Made by a program: the position numbers and the translations under genes. From assembly GCA_934589525.1 (NCBI GenBank), contig CAKTOB010000003.1:47619-111618 (forward strand): a stretch of 64,000 bases of DNA. The letters run 5' to 3'. Numbering within the stretch: the first letter of the stretch is position 1; each line of letters begins with the position of its first letter. Origin of the DNA: an uncultured Oscillospiraceae bacterium. GTDB lineage: Bacteria > Bacillota > Clostridia > Oscillospirales > Oscillospiraceae. Under the pieces are notes generated by a model. The model made no database searches. It saw only the letters and a program-made list of their open reading frames with translations, and was not told where the DNA came from. Of this stretch, positions 1-7,301 are shown piece after piece.

Positions 1-71
1 CGCTCTTTAAAATATCGCTCCGCCTTTTTGGTGTCGAAGCATTTGCTTTTTCCGAAAATCTGGATGTTCAA
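1..71 (-). CDS. ArsC/Spx-family protein, 5' end only
   Basis: Only the first 23 or so codons are in the window; the gene continues past position 1. The start is TTG at 71-69, preceded by GGAGG at a spacing of 7. The start overlaps the truA stop (TTGA), so the two are probably translationally coupled. The N-terminus reads NIQIFGKSKCFDTKKAERYF, a thioredoxin-like first strand followed by a cysteine and a helix, as in small ArsC-like (Spx/arsenate reductase) proteins of Clostridia. The single cysteine before FDTKKAERYF sits where the family carries its redox cysteine. Whether it reduces arsenate, acts like Spx or does something else cannot be judged from this fragment. Confidence 0.7.
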   Translation of the reverse strand, partial: MNIQIFGKSKCFDTKKAERYFKE

Positions 72-799
72 TAAGTTACCTCCATCAAACAAAGGCCCTG
101 GGGCGGTGCCAGAAAACCGGCCTGCTCCCGCTTCTGGCCAAAGAGGCGGTCCAAGTCCTCCTCCCGCTGGCCTCTGCCGACCTCCACCAGGGTGCCCACC
201 AGAATCCGCACCATGTTCTGCAAAAAGCCGTTGCCCGTAACAGTAATTTGCAGTTCCCGGCCCTGCCGGGTCAGACTGATGCTGTCAATGCGGCGGACGG
301 CGGATTTTTTCATTTTGCTGTTCCCGCAAAAGCAGGAAAAATCATGGGTTCCCACAAGGCGCTGGGCTGCCCGGTCCATGGCTTCCACATCCAGCTCCTC
401 CGGCAGGGCCCACAGGTATCTGCGTTCAAAAACGCAGGGGTCCTCGCTGTTCCAGATGCGGTAGCGATAGGTTTTTCCCGTGGCGTTGAGCCGGGCGTGA
501 AACCTGGGGGATGCCTCCTGGCAGGAATATATGCCGATGTCCTCCGGCAGATACCTGCGAAGTTCCAGCAGAATTTCTTCCCGGGGCATGGGGCTTTCAC
601 AGTGAAAATTGGCGATTTGATGGGCCGCGTGAACCCCGGCATCGGTACGGCCGCTGCCGCTGACGGTAACAGGCTCCCCCAAAATACGGCTCAGCACCGT
701 TTCCAGCTTCCCCTGAATGGTCCCTTCCACCCCGGGCAGCCGCTGCCAGCCCCGGTAACGGGTGCCGTCATAGCAAATATCCAGGCGCAAATTACGCAT
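68..799 (-). CDS. truA: tRNA pseudouridine synthase A (TruA)
   Basis: Isomerises uridines 38-40 in the anticodon stem of tRNAs. The start is the ATG at 799, where the protein opens MRNLRLDICYDGTRYRGWQ; GGAGG lies just upstream, and the longer reading frame upstream lacks family similarity. The catalytic aspartate is in GSGRTDAGVHA and the family motif CYDGTRYRGWQ is present. About 243 residues, the usual length. Its start lies inside the last codons of a 38-residue ORF and its stop overlaps the next gene, so it sits in a tightly packed operon. Confidence 0.95.
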   Translation of the reverse strand: MRNLRLDICYDGTRYRGWQRLPGVEGTIQGKLETVLSRILGEPVTVSGSGRTDAGVHAAHQIANFHCESPMPREEILLELRRYLPEDIGIYSCQEASPRFHARLNATGKTYRYRIWNSEDPCVFERRYLWALPEELDVEAMDRAAQRLVGTHDFSCFCGNSKMKKSAVRRIDSISLTRQGRELQITVTGNGFLQNMVRILVGTLVEVGRGQREEDLDRLFGQKREQAGFLAPPQGLCLMEVTY

Positions 800-908
800 A
801 GTCCTCCAGTTCCTCCCTGGCTTCCCGCTCGCTGTCCGCGGAAAACAGGAATCTTCCTCTTTCATCATAAACCTGAACATGTCCGTGGACATAGCGCATG
901 GAATACAT
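792..908 (-). CDS. 38-residue protein overlapping truA
   Basis: ATG at 908, stop at 794-792, overlapping the truA start by 8 bases. AAAGGAG lies 10-11 bases upstream of the ATG. The product begins MYSMRYVHGHVQVYDERG and ends in an acidic helix-like stretch ending EELEDYA. It has no signal peptide or membrane segment; the first half looks beta-forming and the second half charged and helical. The overlap suggests translational coupling with truA. I have a general impression that short ORFs of this kind sit before truA in related genomes but cannot check it. Function unknown. Confidence 0.6.
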   Translation of the reverse strand: MYSMRYVHGHVQVYDERGRFLFSADSEREAREELEDYA

Positions 909-975
909 AGCCGTCACCGCTCCTTTGTTTTGGTGCGGTCAGTATCTCATACATTCGGTCCAATAAAACGGACAT

Positions 976-1902
976 TTACTTCTTTTCTACCTGCCGGTCC
1001 ATCCAGTTGGAGGTAAACTCGTAAATCTCCTGCCGGTTGATCTCGTTTAAAATCTCGTGACGGCCCAGGGGGAAGATCCGCTTTTCCACGTCCTTCATCC
1101 CGGCCTTCTGAAACTCCTCCACGGCCCGCAGAACGCCCTTTCCGTAGGCACCCACCGGGTCGTCGCCACCGGCAATGAAGAGCACCGGCAGGTCCTTCTT
1201 CATTTTTGCCAGATTTTCCTTCCGCTCAATAAACTGAATGCCGGTGAGCAGATCCCGCAGCAGGCCCGTGGTGGCCATGAAGCCGCAGCTGGGGTGGGCG
1301 ATGTAAGCGTCCACTTCCTTGGCATCTCTCGTCAGCCAGTCATACTCCGTTCTGGGGTGCTCCACCCGCTTGTTGTAGCCGCCAAAGACCATGTTTTGCA
1401 GGGTTTCGCTGGGGTTCTTCTCCCCCACCTTTTTGCAGGCCATGGCGCAGATGCCGATGGCCGCCGGAAGCATGGCCCGGGGCTGCCAGCCGGTGCCGCA
1501 GATCACCGCGGCGGTAATACCGCTGTCCGGGTAAACCTGCAAAATGGTACGGGCCATGAAGGAGCCCATGGAGTGGCCGAAGAGGATATAGGGGATGCCC
1601 GGATACTCGTCCTTGGTTTTCCGCAGGAGGCTATAGCTGTCGCTGACCGCCGTAAACCAGCCCCCTTCAAAATAGCCCTGAGTGCCCTGCTCCCCCACGG
1701 ACTGGCCGTGGCCCATATGGTCCTCTGCCACCACCGCATAGCCAAGGCTGTTAAGATAATTGGCGAAGTCATCATACCGCTCAATATATTCCGCAATGCC
1801 GTGGACGATCTGCACCACCGCCTTGGCTTCTCCATCCGGGGTCCAGCGGCAGCAGTGCAGCTGACCAATGCCGTTGGAGGGAATGGTAAACTCTGTGCGC
1901 AT
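976..1902 (-). CDS. Alpha/beta hydrolase, monoacylglycerol lipase/lysophospholipase type
   Basis: 308-residue cytoplasmic serine hydrolase. The nucleophile elbow is GHSMGS (about residue 110). The oxyanion region VQIVHGIAEYIERY near residue 30 has the HG motif of the Hydrolase_4/S33 group. The acid is probably in AGGDDPVG and the histidine in LGRHEILNE near the C-terminus, completing a Ser-Asp-His triad. Likely substrates are monoacylglycerols or lysophospholipids, inferred from the family only. It starts 4 bases after the metal-binding protein gene ends, with GGAG upstream inside that gene's end, so the two are probably co-transcribed. Confidence 0.88.
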   Translation of the reverse strand: MRTEFTIPSNGIGQLHCCRWTPDGEAKAVVQIVHGIAEYIERYDDFANYLNSLGYAVVAEDHMGHGQSVGEQGTQGYFEGGWFTAVSDSYSLLRKTKDEYPGIPYILFGHSMGSFMARTILQVYPDSGITAAVICGTGWQPRAMLPAAIGICAMACKKVGEKNPSETLQNMVFGGYNKRVEHPRTEYDWLTRDAKEVDAYIAHPSCGFMATTGLLRDLLTGIQFIERKENLAKMKKDLPVLFIAGGDDPVGAYGKGVLRAVEEFQKAGMKDVEKRIFPLGRHEILNEINRQEIYEFTSNWMDRQVEKK

Positions 1903-1906
1903 AGGT

Positions 1907-2104
1907 TTACTCCTTTACCTGGTAGCCCGCGTCGGTAATGGCTTTTTCATAGGCTTCCCGACCGGCGCTGCCATGAACGGTCACGGTCTTTTCCTGCAAA
2001 TTGACCTCTGCACCGGTAGTTTCCGCCACAGCCAGACAGGCCTTTTCCACCCGGGCCGCACAGTGCTTGCACATCATACCTTCTACATGAATAACAATTT
2101 CCAT
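1907..2104 (-). CDS. Heavy-metal-associated domain protein (CopZ-like)
   Basis: A 65-residue single HMA domain. The metal site is GMMCKHC (GMxCxxC), the loop that binds Cu(I) in CopZ and the N-terminal domains of copper ATPases. The start is the ATG at 2104, with AGGAGG 8 bases upstream; a longer reading frame upstream has no family similarity. No copper ATPase or CsoR/CopY gene lies next to it, so copper trafficking is inferred from the motif alone. It is followed at once by the lipase gene, an unusual partner for a copper chaperone. Confidence 0.88.
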   Translation of the reverse strand: MEIVIHVEGMMCKHCAARVEKACLAVAETTGAEVNLQEKTVTVHGSAGREAYEKAITDAGYQVKE

Positions 2105-2200
2105 TGCTGTTTCCTCCTGACTCCGGCTGACCGGGTCTCCAATTTTTGCCGCGGGCAAGGCCACAAAAAGGGATTGACACCTTTCCCGCCGTATGATACT

Positions 2201-2228
2201 ATTTTACCATATGTTTGAAAGAAAACAA
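2201..2228 (-). promoter_or_regulatory. Possible promoter of the copZ-like/lipase operon
   Basis: On the minus strand, TTGTTT and TAAAAT are separated by 16 bases, about 100 bases upstream of the HMA gene. The -35 box is only a fair match, so the call is tentative. Confidence 0.4.
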
Positions 2229-2297
2229 GAGGACTTTCCGTCCTTCTGTATGGTTACAATGTGAATTCTATGTAAATTTTGTGAGAAAGGATCCCGT

Positions 2298-3137
2298 ATG
2301 AACATCAAAATCACCTCTGACAGCACCTGTGATCTGCCCGCTTCCGTTCTGGAGCAATATCATATTGACCTGGTTCCTCTGATCGTTATGAAAGAGGACG
2401 AGGAATTTTTAGACAACGTGACCATTACCCCCGAGGACATTTTCGCCCATGTGGAGAACGGCGGGGCCCTTTGCTCCACCGCCGCCAGAAGTGTGGCCGT
2501 ATATCAGGATCTGTTTTCCAAGTTTGCGGAATATGACGGGGTGCTGCACATCAGCCTGGGCTCCGGCTTCTCTTCAAGCTTCCAAAATGCAAGCCTTGCC
2601 GCCCAGAGCTTTTCCAACGTCCGGGTTGTGGACTCCCAGAGCCTCAGCAGCGGCCACGGTCTCATGGTTCTGAAGGCCGCGCAGCTTTCCCAGGAGGGCA
2701 TGGCGTTGGACGAAATTTTGGAAGAGCTGGATGTCTACCGCTCCAAAATTGACATCAGCTTTGTGCTGGACCGGCTGGACTACATGGCCAAGGGTGGCCG
2801 CTGCTCCACTGCCACGGCCCTGGGGGCAAACCTGCTGAACCTGAAGCCCTGCATCGAGCTGCGGGAGGGCAAAATGAGCGTGGGCAAAAAATACCGGGGT
2901 CACTTTGACAAGTGCCTGACCCACTATATCCAGGACAAGCTGGGCTCCCAGGAGGAAATTGACCACAGCGTCCTTCTTCTGACCCACACCCAGGTGGATG
3001 ACCAGATCATCGCCGCTGTTCGGGAGGCCATCGCTCAGTTCGCGCCCTTTGAGACGGTTTACGAGGCGGAAGCCGGGTGCACCGTTTCCTGCCACTGCGG
3101 ACCCAATACCCTGGGCATCATCTTCGCCCGGGTCTGA
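2298..3137 (+). CDS. DegV family fatty-acid-binding protein
   Basis: 279 residues. The N-terminus IKITSDSTCDLP is the DegV signature and the protein has the usual two-lobed length. DegV/FakB proteins hold a fatty acid for phosphorylation by FakA, feeding exogenous fatty acids into phospholipid synthesis. DYMAKGGR in the middle of the protein is also typical. No FakA is nearby. AGAAAGGA lies upstream of the ATG. An intrinsic terminator follows at once, so it is probably monocistronic. Confidence 0.9.
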   Translation: MNIKITSDSTCDLPASVLEQYHIDLVPLIVMKEDEEFLDNVTITPEDIFAHVENGGALCSTAARSVAVYQDLFSKFAEYDGVLHISLGSGFSSSFQNASLAAQSFSNVRVVDSQSLSSGHGLMVLKAAQLSQEGMALDEILEELDVYRSKIDISFVLDRLDYMAKGGRCSTATALGANLLNLKPCIELREGKMSVGKKYRGHFDKCLTHYIQDKLGSQEEIDHSVLLLTHTQVDDQIIAAVREAIAQFAPFETVYEAEAGCTVSCHCGPNTLGIIFARV

Positions 3138-3149
3138 TCGTTTTTTCTG

Positions 3150-3179
3150 CCACCGGAGCTGCTTCCGGTGGCCTTTTTT
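3150..3179 (+). terminator. Intrinsic terminator after the DegV gene
   Basis: 8-bp perfect stem CCACCGGA/TCCGGTGG with a 6-base loop, followed by CCTTTTTT. It lies 12 bases after the DegV stop and just before the exporter gene, so the exporter may depend on read-through or on its own promoter. Confidence 0.8.
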
Positions 3180-3190
3180 GGGGGAATACC

Positions 3191-4438
3191 ATGAACGAAC
3201 ATCTTTTATTGGACCTTGCCACGGATCTTGCCTATGAGATCGCCCTCAGCGGCGGGGAGACCTATCGGGTAGAGGAAACCGTCAAGCACATTCTCCGGGC
3301 CTACGGACTGGCACCGGAGGTGGCGGCCCTGCCCAATTACCTGATCGTCAGCGTGCTCTCGGAAACCGGAGAGCCCATTACCCGGATGCGGATGATCGGT
3401 GCCCACGGCAATAATTTTGACGCCGTGGAACGGCTGAACGCTTTGAGCCGGACCATCTGCACCACCCGGCCCAAGCCGGAGAAGGCCTTGGAAATGCTGG
3501 AAAAAACCAAGGCCTCCGTCCAGTATTATTCCCTTCCCATGCGCTTGCTGGGCCATTTCCTGGGGGCTGCCGGCTTTGGACTGCTCTTTGGGTGCAGCGC
3601 CGGTGATGCGGTGCTGGCCGGGCTCTGCGGCATTCTTGTGGCTTTTGCCACCCGGTTTACAAGCCTTGTCAACGCCAACCCTATTTTCAGCACCCTGGCC
3701 TCCTCCTTTCTCCTGTCCCTGGCGGCCTACGTCATGAACGCCCTGGGGTGGGTGGGCAATGCCGATACGGTGATCATCGGCGGCATGATGATTCTGGTGC
3801 CGGGGCTGGTATTTACCAATGCCCTGCGGGATATGATTTACGGGGACATCAACTCCGGCATCAACAAATGTGTTCAGGTGCTGCTGATCGCGGGCTCCAT
3901 GGCCTTGGGCTCCGCCGGGGCCCGAAACCTCATCACCAGACTGGTGGGGCTTCCTTCCGTGACCCCCGCCATGGACTATGGGCTTTTCATGCTGTGCATT
4001 GCCTCCTTCTTAGGCTGCGTGGGATTTTCCATTCTGTTCAACATTCACGGCCCCGGCATGTTTCTGTGCGCCCTGGGGGGTATTGCCTCCTATGTAACCT
4101 ACTATTTATCCCACAAGTGGGGCCTTACCCCGGACAGCGCCATTTTCCTGGGCACCATGTTCTCGGCGCTGTACTCGGAAATCATGGCCCGGGTTCGGAA
4201 ATACCCTACCATTTGCTATCTGGTGGTGTCCATTATCCCCCTGATTCCCGGGGCCAGTCTCTACTACACCATGGTCTACGCCACTGACCGGGCCATGGAC
4301 CACTTTGTGACCCAGGGGCTTCTCACCGCCCAGACCACCGGAATCATGGCGGCCAGCATCATTCTGGTATCCAGCCTGGTCAAAATCTACTACGGCCAAA
4401 AGGCCGCCCGCCTCAAGAAAAATGCCTCCCCAAAATAA
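3191..4438 (+). CDS. Threonine/serine exporter ThrE family, fused two-domain form
   Basis: 415-residue membrane protein. The first 110 or so residues are soluble and carry the motif SGGETYRVEETV of the DUF1212/ThrE domain. The rest has about ten hydrophobic segments covering both the ThrE and ThrE_2 (DUF3815) halves, which are often separate proteins (YjjP/YjjB). Predicted to export threonine, serine or succinate-like compounds; substrate is inferred. The start is the ATG at 3191, preceded by a G-rich GGGGGA; a longer upstream reading frame runs through the DegV terminator and is not credible. Confidence 0.87.
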   Translation: MNEHLLLDLATDLAYEIALSGGETYRVEETVKHILRAYGLAPEVAALPNYLIVSVLSETGEPITRMRMIGAHGNNFDAVERLNALSRTICTTRPKPEKALEMLEKTKASVQYYSLPMRLLGHFLGAAGFGLLFGCSAGDAVLAGLCGILVAFATRFTSLVNANPIFSTLASSFLLSLAAYVMNALGWVGNADTVIIGGMMILVPGLVFTNALRDMIYGDINSGINKCVQVLLIAGSMALGSAGARNLITRLVGLPSVTPAMDYGLFMLCIASFLGCVGFSILFNIHGPGMFLCALGGIASYVTYYLSHKWGLTPDSAIFLGTMFSALYSEIMARVRKYPTICYLVVSIIPLIPGASLYYTMVYATDRAMDHFVTQGLLTAQTTGIMAASIILVSSLVKIYYGQKAARLKKNASPK

Positions 4439-4456
4439 GGGGAGGCAATCTTTTAT
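4423..4456. terminator. Bidirectional terminator between thrE-like gene and sirtuin gene
   Basis: Perfect 9-bp stem TGCCTCCCC/GGGGAGGCA with a 7-base loop containing the exporter stop codon. The plus-strand tail is ATCTTTTAT and the minus-strand tail is ATTTTTCTT. It lies between convergent genes and can serve both. Confidence 0.85.
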
Positions 4457-5166
4457 AGTTTGCTAAGGACGGAACCCAGGCTGTCGTGGAAGACCAGGTT
4501 TGCCCGGTCATCATAAGGGGTGGGATCCCGGTTGATGAGAACCAGGCGGTTTCCGGCATAATACCGCAGGAAGCCCGCCGCAGGGTAGACCGTCAGGCTG
4601 GTGCCTGCCACCAGCAGCAGGTCCGCTTGACAGATGGCCTCCAAGGCCCCCTCCACCACCTTTTGGTTGAGGCCCTCTTCATAAAGCACCACATCCGGCT
4701 TGACGATGCCGCCGCAGTCACAGCGGGGAATGCCCGGGGCGTTTTTCACGAATTCCGCCGGATAGAATTTTCCGCACCGGGTACAGTAGTTGCGCAGAAT
4801 GGAGCCGTGGAGCTCATAGACCCGCTTGGAACCGGCCTTTTGGTGAAGTCCATCGATGTTCTGGGTCACCACCGCCCGGAGGCGGCCCTCTTGCTCCCAC
4901 TTTGCCAAAGTATAGTGGGTAATGTTCGGCTCTACCTCCAAAGGCATCATTTTCTCCCGGTAGAACTTAAAAAAATACGCCGGATTTTGAAGATAAAAGC
5001 TGTGACTGATGATGGTTTCCGGGGGATAATCGAACTTCTGACTGTAAAGACCGTCTTTACTGCGAAAATCCTTGACGCCGCTTTCCGTGCTGACGCCCGC
5101 CCCTGTAAAGGCCACAATGTTGGAGCTTTCCTCCACCCAGGTTCGAAGGGTTTCCAACCCATCCAT
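4453..5166 (-). CDS. NAD-dependent protein deacylase, Sir2 family
   Basis: 237 residues. The NAD pocket is seen in FTGAGVSTESGVKDFR, QNIDGLHQKAG and VAGTSLTVYPAA. The catalytic histidine is in VYELHGS. Zinc is bound by CTRC and, about 25 residues later, CDC. Removes acyl groups from protein lysines using NAD. The start is the ATG at 5166, with AGGAGG 8 bases upstream; an in-frame GTG three codons earlier overlaps the ribosome binding site and is rejected. It has its own promoter. Confidence 0.94.
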   Translation of the reverse strand: MDGLETLRTWVEESSNIVAFTGAGVSTESGVKDFRSKDGLYSQKFDYPPETIISHSFYLQNPAYFFKFYREKMMPLEVEPNITHYTLAKWEQEGRLRAVVTQNIDGLHQKAGSKRVYELHGSILRNYCTRCGKFYPAEFVKNAPGIPRCDCGGIVKPDVVLYEEGLNQKVVEGALEAICQADLLLVAGTSLTVYPAAGFLRYYAGNRLVLINRDPTPYDDRANLVFHDSLGSVLSKL

Positions 5167-5189
5167 AAAGACCACCTCCTGTTGTTTTT

Positions 5190-5218
5190 ATACTATCGCT
5201 TCTTTCCCCCGGTGTCAA
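5190..5218 (-). promoter_or_regulatory. Promoter of the sirtuin gene
   Basis: Minus strand: a consensus TTGACA box, a 17-base spacer and TAGTAT, ending 23 bases before the start codon. Confidence 0.8.
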
Positions 5219-5229
5219 CTGTAGAATTA

Positions 5230-5255
5230 GAGCGGCCCAAAAATCCGGGCCGCTC
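5230..5255. terminator. GC-rich hairpin, possible displaced terminator of the ABC operon
   Basis: Perfect 9-bp stem GAGCGGCCC/GGGCCGCTC with an 8-base loop. On the minus strand it is followed by TAATTCT, a poor U tract. It lies beyond the 163-bp palindromic element downstream of the ABC genes, so it may be their original terminator, now separated by that element. Confidence 0.4.
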
Positions 5256-5277
5256 CATGTTATTTCGATGTTTCCTT

Positions 5278-5440
5278 GGGAAGCTCTGATTAAATCGGCA
5301 AGAGCTGACGGCGAAAGATTTTGGTTCCAGACAAGGTTTGGAAAATGAGGGAATACTTTGTGTATTTCCCATTTTTCAAACCGCAGTCTGGGGGCAAAAG
5401 ATTCGCCGCTCAGCCGCAGACGATTTAGTCAGAGTTTCCC
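5278..5440. mobile_element. 163-bp palindromic MITE-like element, copy 1
   Basis: The 20-bp ends (5278-5297 and 5421-5440) are inverted repeats matching at 18 of 20 positions, GGGAARCTCTGA followed by a variable base and TAAATCG. The whole unit is an imperfect palindrome centred at 5359, with the inner core GGGAATAC-tttgt-GTATTTCCC. It carries no credible gene. A second copy at 10594-10756 has the same length, the same orientation and, by eye, four differences. It overlaps the 3' end of the ABC gene and provides its last codons and stop. Transcribed, it would fold into a stem of about 80 bp. Clear target-site duplications are not visible. Confidence 0.8.
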
Positions 5441-7299
5441 TTAGTATAATACTGGGCCTGGGCGTTCCAGAGGGCGTAGTATTTTCCTGCCTTGTCTGCC
5501 ACCAGGGCCTCATGGCTTCCCTGCTGGATCACCTTTCCATCCTGGAACACGGCGATCTCATCGCAGAACTTGCAGGAGGACAGCCGGTGGGAAATGTAAA
5601 TGGCGGTTTTGTCCCCGGTGATCTTATCAAATTTGCCGTAAATCTCCGCCTCGGTAATGGGGTCCAGGGCTGCGGTGGGTTCGTCCAGAATAATGAAGGG
5701 GGCATCTTTGTAAAGGGCCCGGGCAATGGCGATTTTCTGGGCTTCCCCGCCGGAAATCTCTACGCCATCGTCAGACAGGTCCCTATAAAGCACCGTATCC
5801 AGCCCCTGAGGAAGGCTTTCCAGACGGTCCCCAAATCCGGCATCTATCAGCGCCTTTTGGGCTTTCTCCCGGTCATAGTCCATGCTGCCCGCCACATTGC
5901 TGCCCAGACTCCGGCAGAGCAGCTGGAAGTCCTGGAACACCACGGAGAAAATGGCCATGTAATCATCATAGCGGTACTTGCGGATGTCAATGCCGTTTAG
6001 TAGAATTTGTCCCTCCTGGGGGTCATAAAGCCGGCACAGAAGCTTGATAAAGGTGGTTTTTCCGCTGCCGTTTTCCCCAACGATTGCCAGACGTTTTCCC
6101 ACTTTGAACTTCATATTCACATGGCGCAGCGCCCAGATTTGAGAGCCGGGGTAACGAAAGGATACGTCTTGAAACTCCACATCATAGGCCCGGTCCGACC
6201 GCTTTTCGGTGGTCAGGCTGCCCTGATACATTTCGTTGGGAATATCCAGATAGGCAAAGGTCTTTTCTAAGTAAGGCGTATTGGCTTTCAGCAGGCCCGC
6301 AATGTCCGACAGGGCAAACACATTGGCCACCATGGCCGTGGCGGCCCCAATATACTGGGTACAGCTGCCCACATCAAAGGCCCCGCCCAGGGCTTTCAGG
6401 CAGGTAAATAGATAGATAATGCCGGTGGTCAGAGCCGTAACACTGGCACCCAGGGCGGCGTATGCTCCCATTTTTCCTCTGGCTGCTTCACCAAAAATTC
6501 CAAAGGTTCCAAAGGCCGAATTTTCTTTCCAGTAGGCTCCGATCAGCCGCTGCTGGTCATTCATGCGAATGTCCATGCTGCGCTTTTTATCCCCGCCGAG
6601 AAATCCAAAATGACTGAACAACCGATTTCCAAAGGTGGCTTCCTCCGAAAGCTCCGTCCAACACAGCTTCACCTTGGAACCCAGATGCCCTGCCAGAATG
6701 CTGACGGCCAGGATTCCGGCTGCCAAAACCACAATAAACACCGGATGATTGAGTACCGTCAGCCAGCCTCCGCTTTCCGGCACAGGAACGGTAAAGAGGC
6801 GCACCGTCAGGGCCGTGCCGCTGAGGAGACCAATGACACCGGTGAGAACCTCGGCGTAAATATCGGGAACCCGTTCCAGGCCGAAGCCTGCCCAATTTTC
6901 GGTCTCCTTGATCTGATCCCGAAGATCCCGGTTTTCTTGATTATCCAGGGCCCCATAGTCCATGTCAAAGGCTTTTCGGATAAAAAGGATCTCCTTTCGC
7001 CCGATCATGTCACTGAGGAGGGTGTTATAGCGTCTATCCAGCAGGGCTTTCCCCATGGCCGCCGCTGCCGTACACAGAACCCCTGCCAGCACCCACCGCC
7101 AAAGCAGTTCTTCCCGGCGAAGCACCGCCAGCTCCCGGAGAATTCTTGCGGAAAAGAACACCGTCACATAGGGGGTAATGGCATTAAAAACGCAGTACAA
7201 TGTCAGTACCGGGAAAAACCGAGGGGTGACCCGGTGCAAAACCCGGATGGCCCGCAGATTCAGGGCGGCGGTTTTTTGAAGATTTTCTGCTTTTTTCAT
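5425..7299 (-). CDS. ABC half-transporter, permease fused to ATPase (second of pair)
   Basis: 624 residues. The N-terminal 330 or so residues form a six-helix exporter domain and the C-terminal part is the ATPase. Walker A is GENGSGKTT, the signature is ISGGEAQK and Walker B leads into FIILDEPTAALDP. The Q loop and H loop (ISHRLSSCK) are present. It follows the first half-transporter after only 2 bases, so the two probably form a heterodimer. Its last residues KGNSD and the TAA stop are encoded by the end of the palindromic element, so the native C-terminus was replaced. Substrate unknown; a peptide or antimicrobial is plausible given the adjacent LytTR-type system. Confidence 0.92.
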   Translation of the reverse strand: MKKAENLQKTAALNLRAIRVLHRVTPRFFPVLTLYCVFNAITPYVTVFFSARILRELAVLRREELLWRWVLAGVLCTAAAAMGKALLDRRYNTLLSDMIGRKEILFIRKAFDMDYGALDNQENRDLRDQIKETENWAGFGLERVPDIYAEVLTGVIGLLSGTALTVRLFTVPVPESGGWLTVLNHPVFIVVLAAGILAVSILAGHLGSKVKLCWTELSEEATFGNRLFSHFGFLGGDKKRSMDIRMNDQQRLIGAYWKENSAFGTFGIFGEAARGKMGAYAALGASVTALTTGIIYLFTCLKALGGAFDVGSCTQYIGAATAMVANVFALSDIAGLLKANTPYLEKTFAYLDIPNEMYQGSLTTEKRSDRAYDVEFQDVSFRYPGSQIWALRHVNMKFKVGKRLAIVGENGSGKTTFIKLLCRLYDPQEGQILLNGIDIRKYRYDDYMAIFSVVFQDFQLLCRSLGSNVAGSMDYDREKAQKALIDAGFGDRLESLPQGLDTVLYRDLSDDGVEISGGEAQKIAIARALYKDAPFIILDEPTAALDPITEAEIYGKFDKITGDKTAIYISHRLSSCKFCDEIAVFQDGKVIQQGSHEALVADKAGKYYALWNAQAQYYTKGNSD

Positions 7300-7301
7300 C
7301 C

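Noticed and set aside
5338..6000. Open frame starting MENEGILCVFPIFQT within palindromic element copy 1, also present at 10654-10878 in copy 2
   Set aside because: The shared residues come only from the repeat; downstream the two frames differ, and copy 1 runs antisense to the ABC gene. No ribosome binding site is seen.
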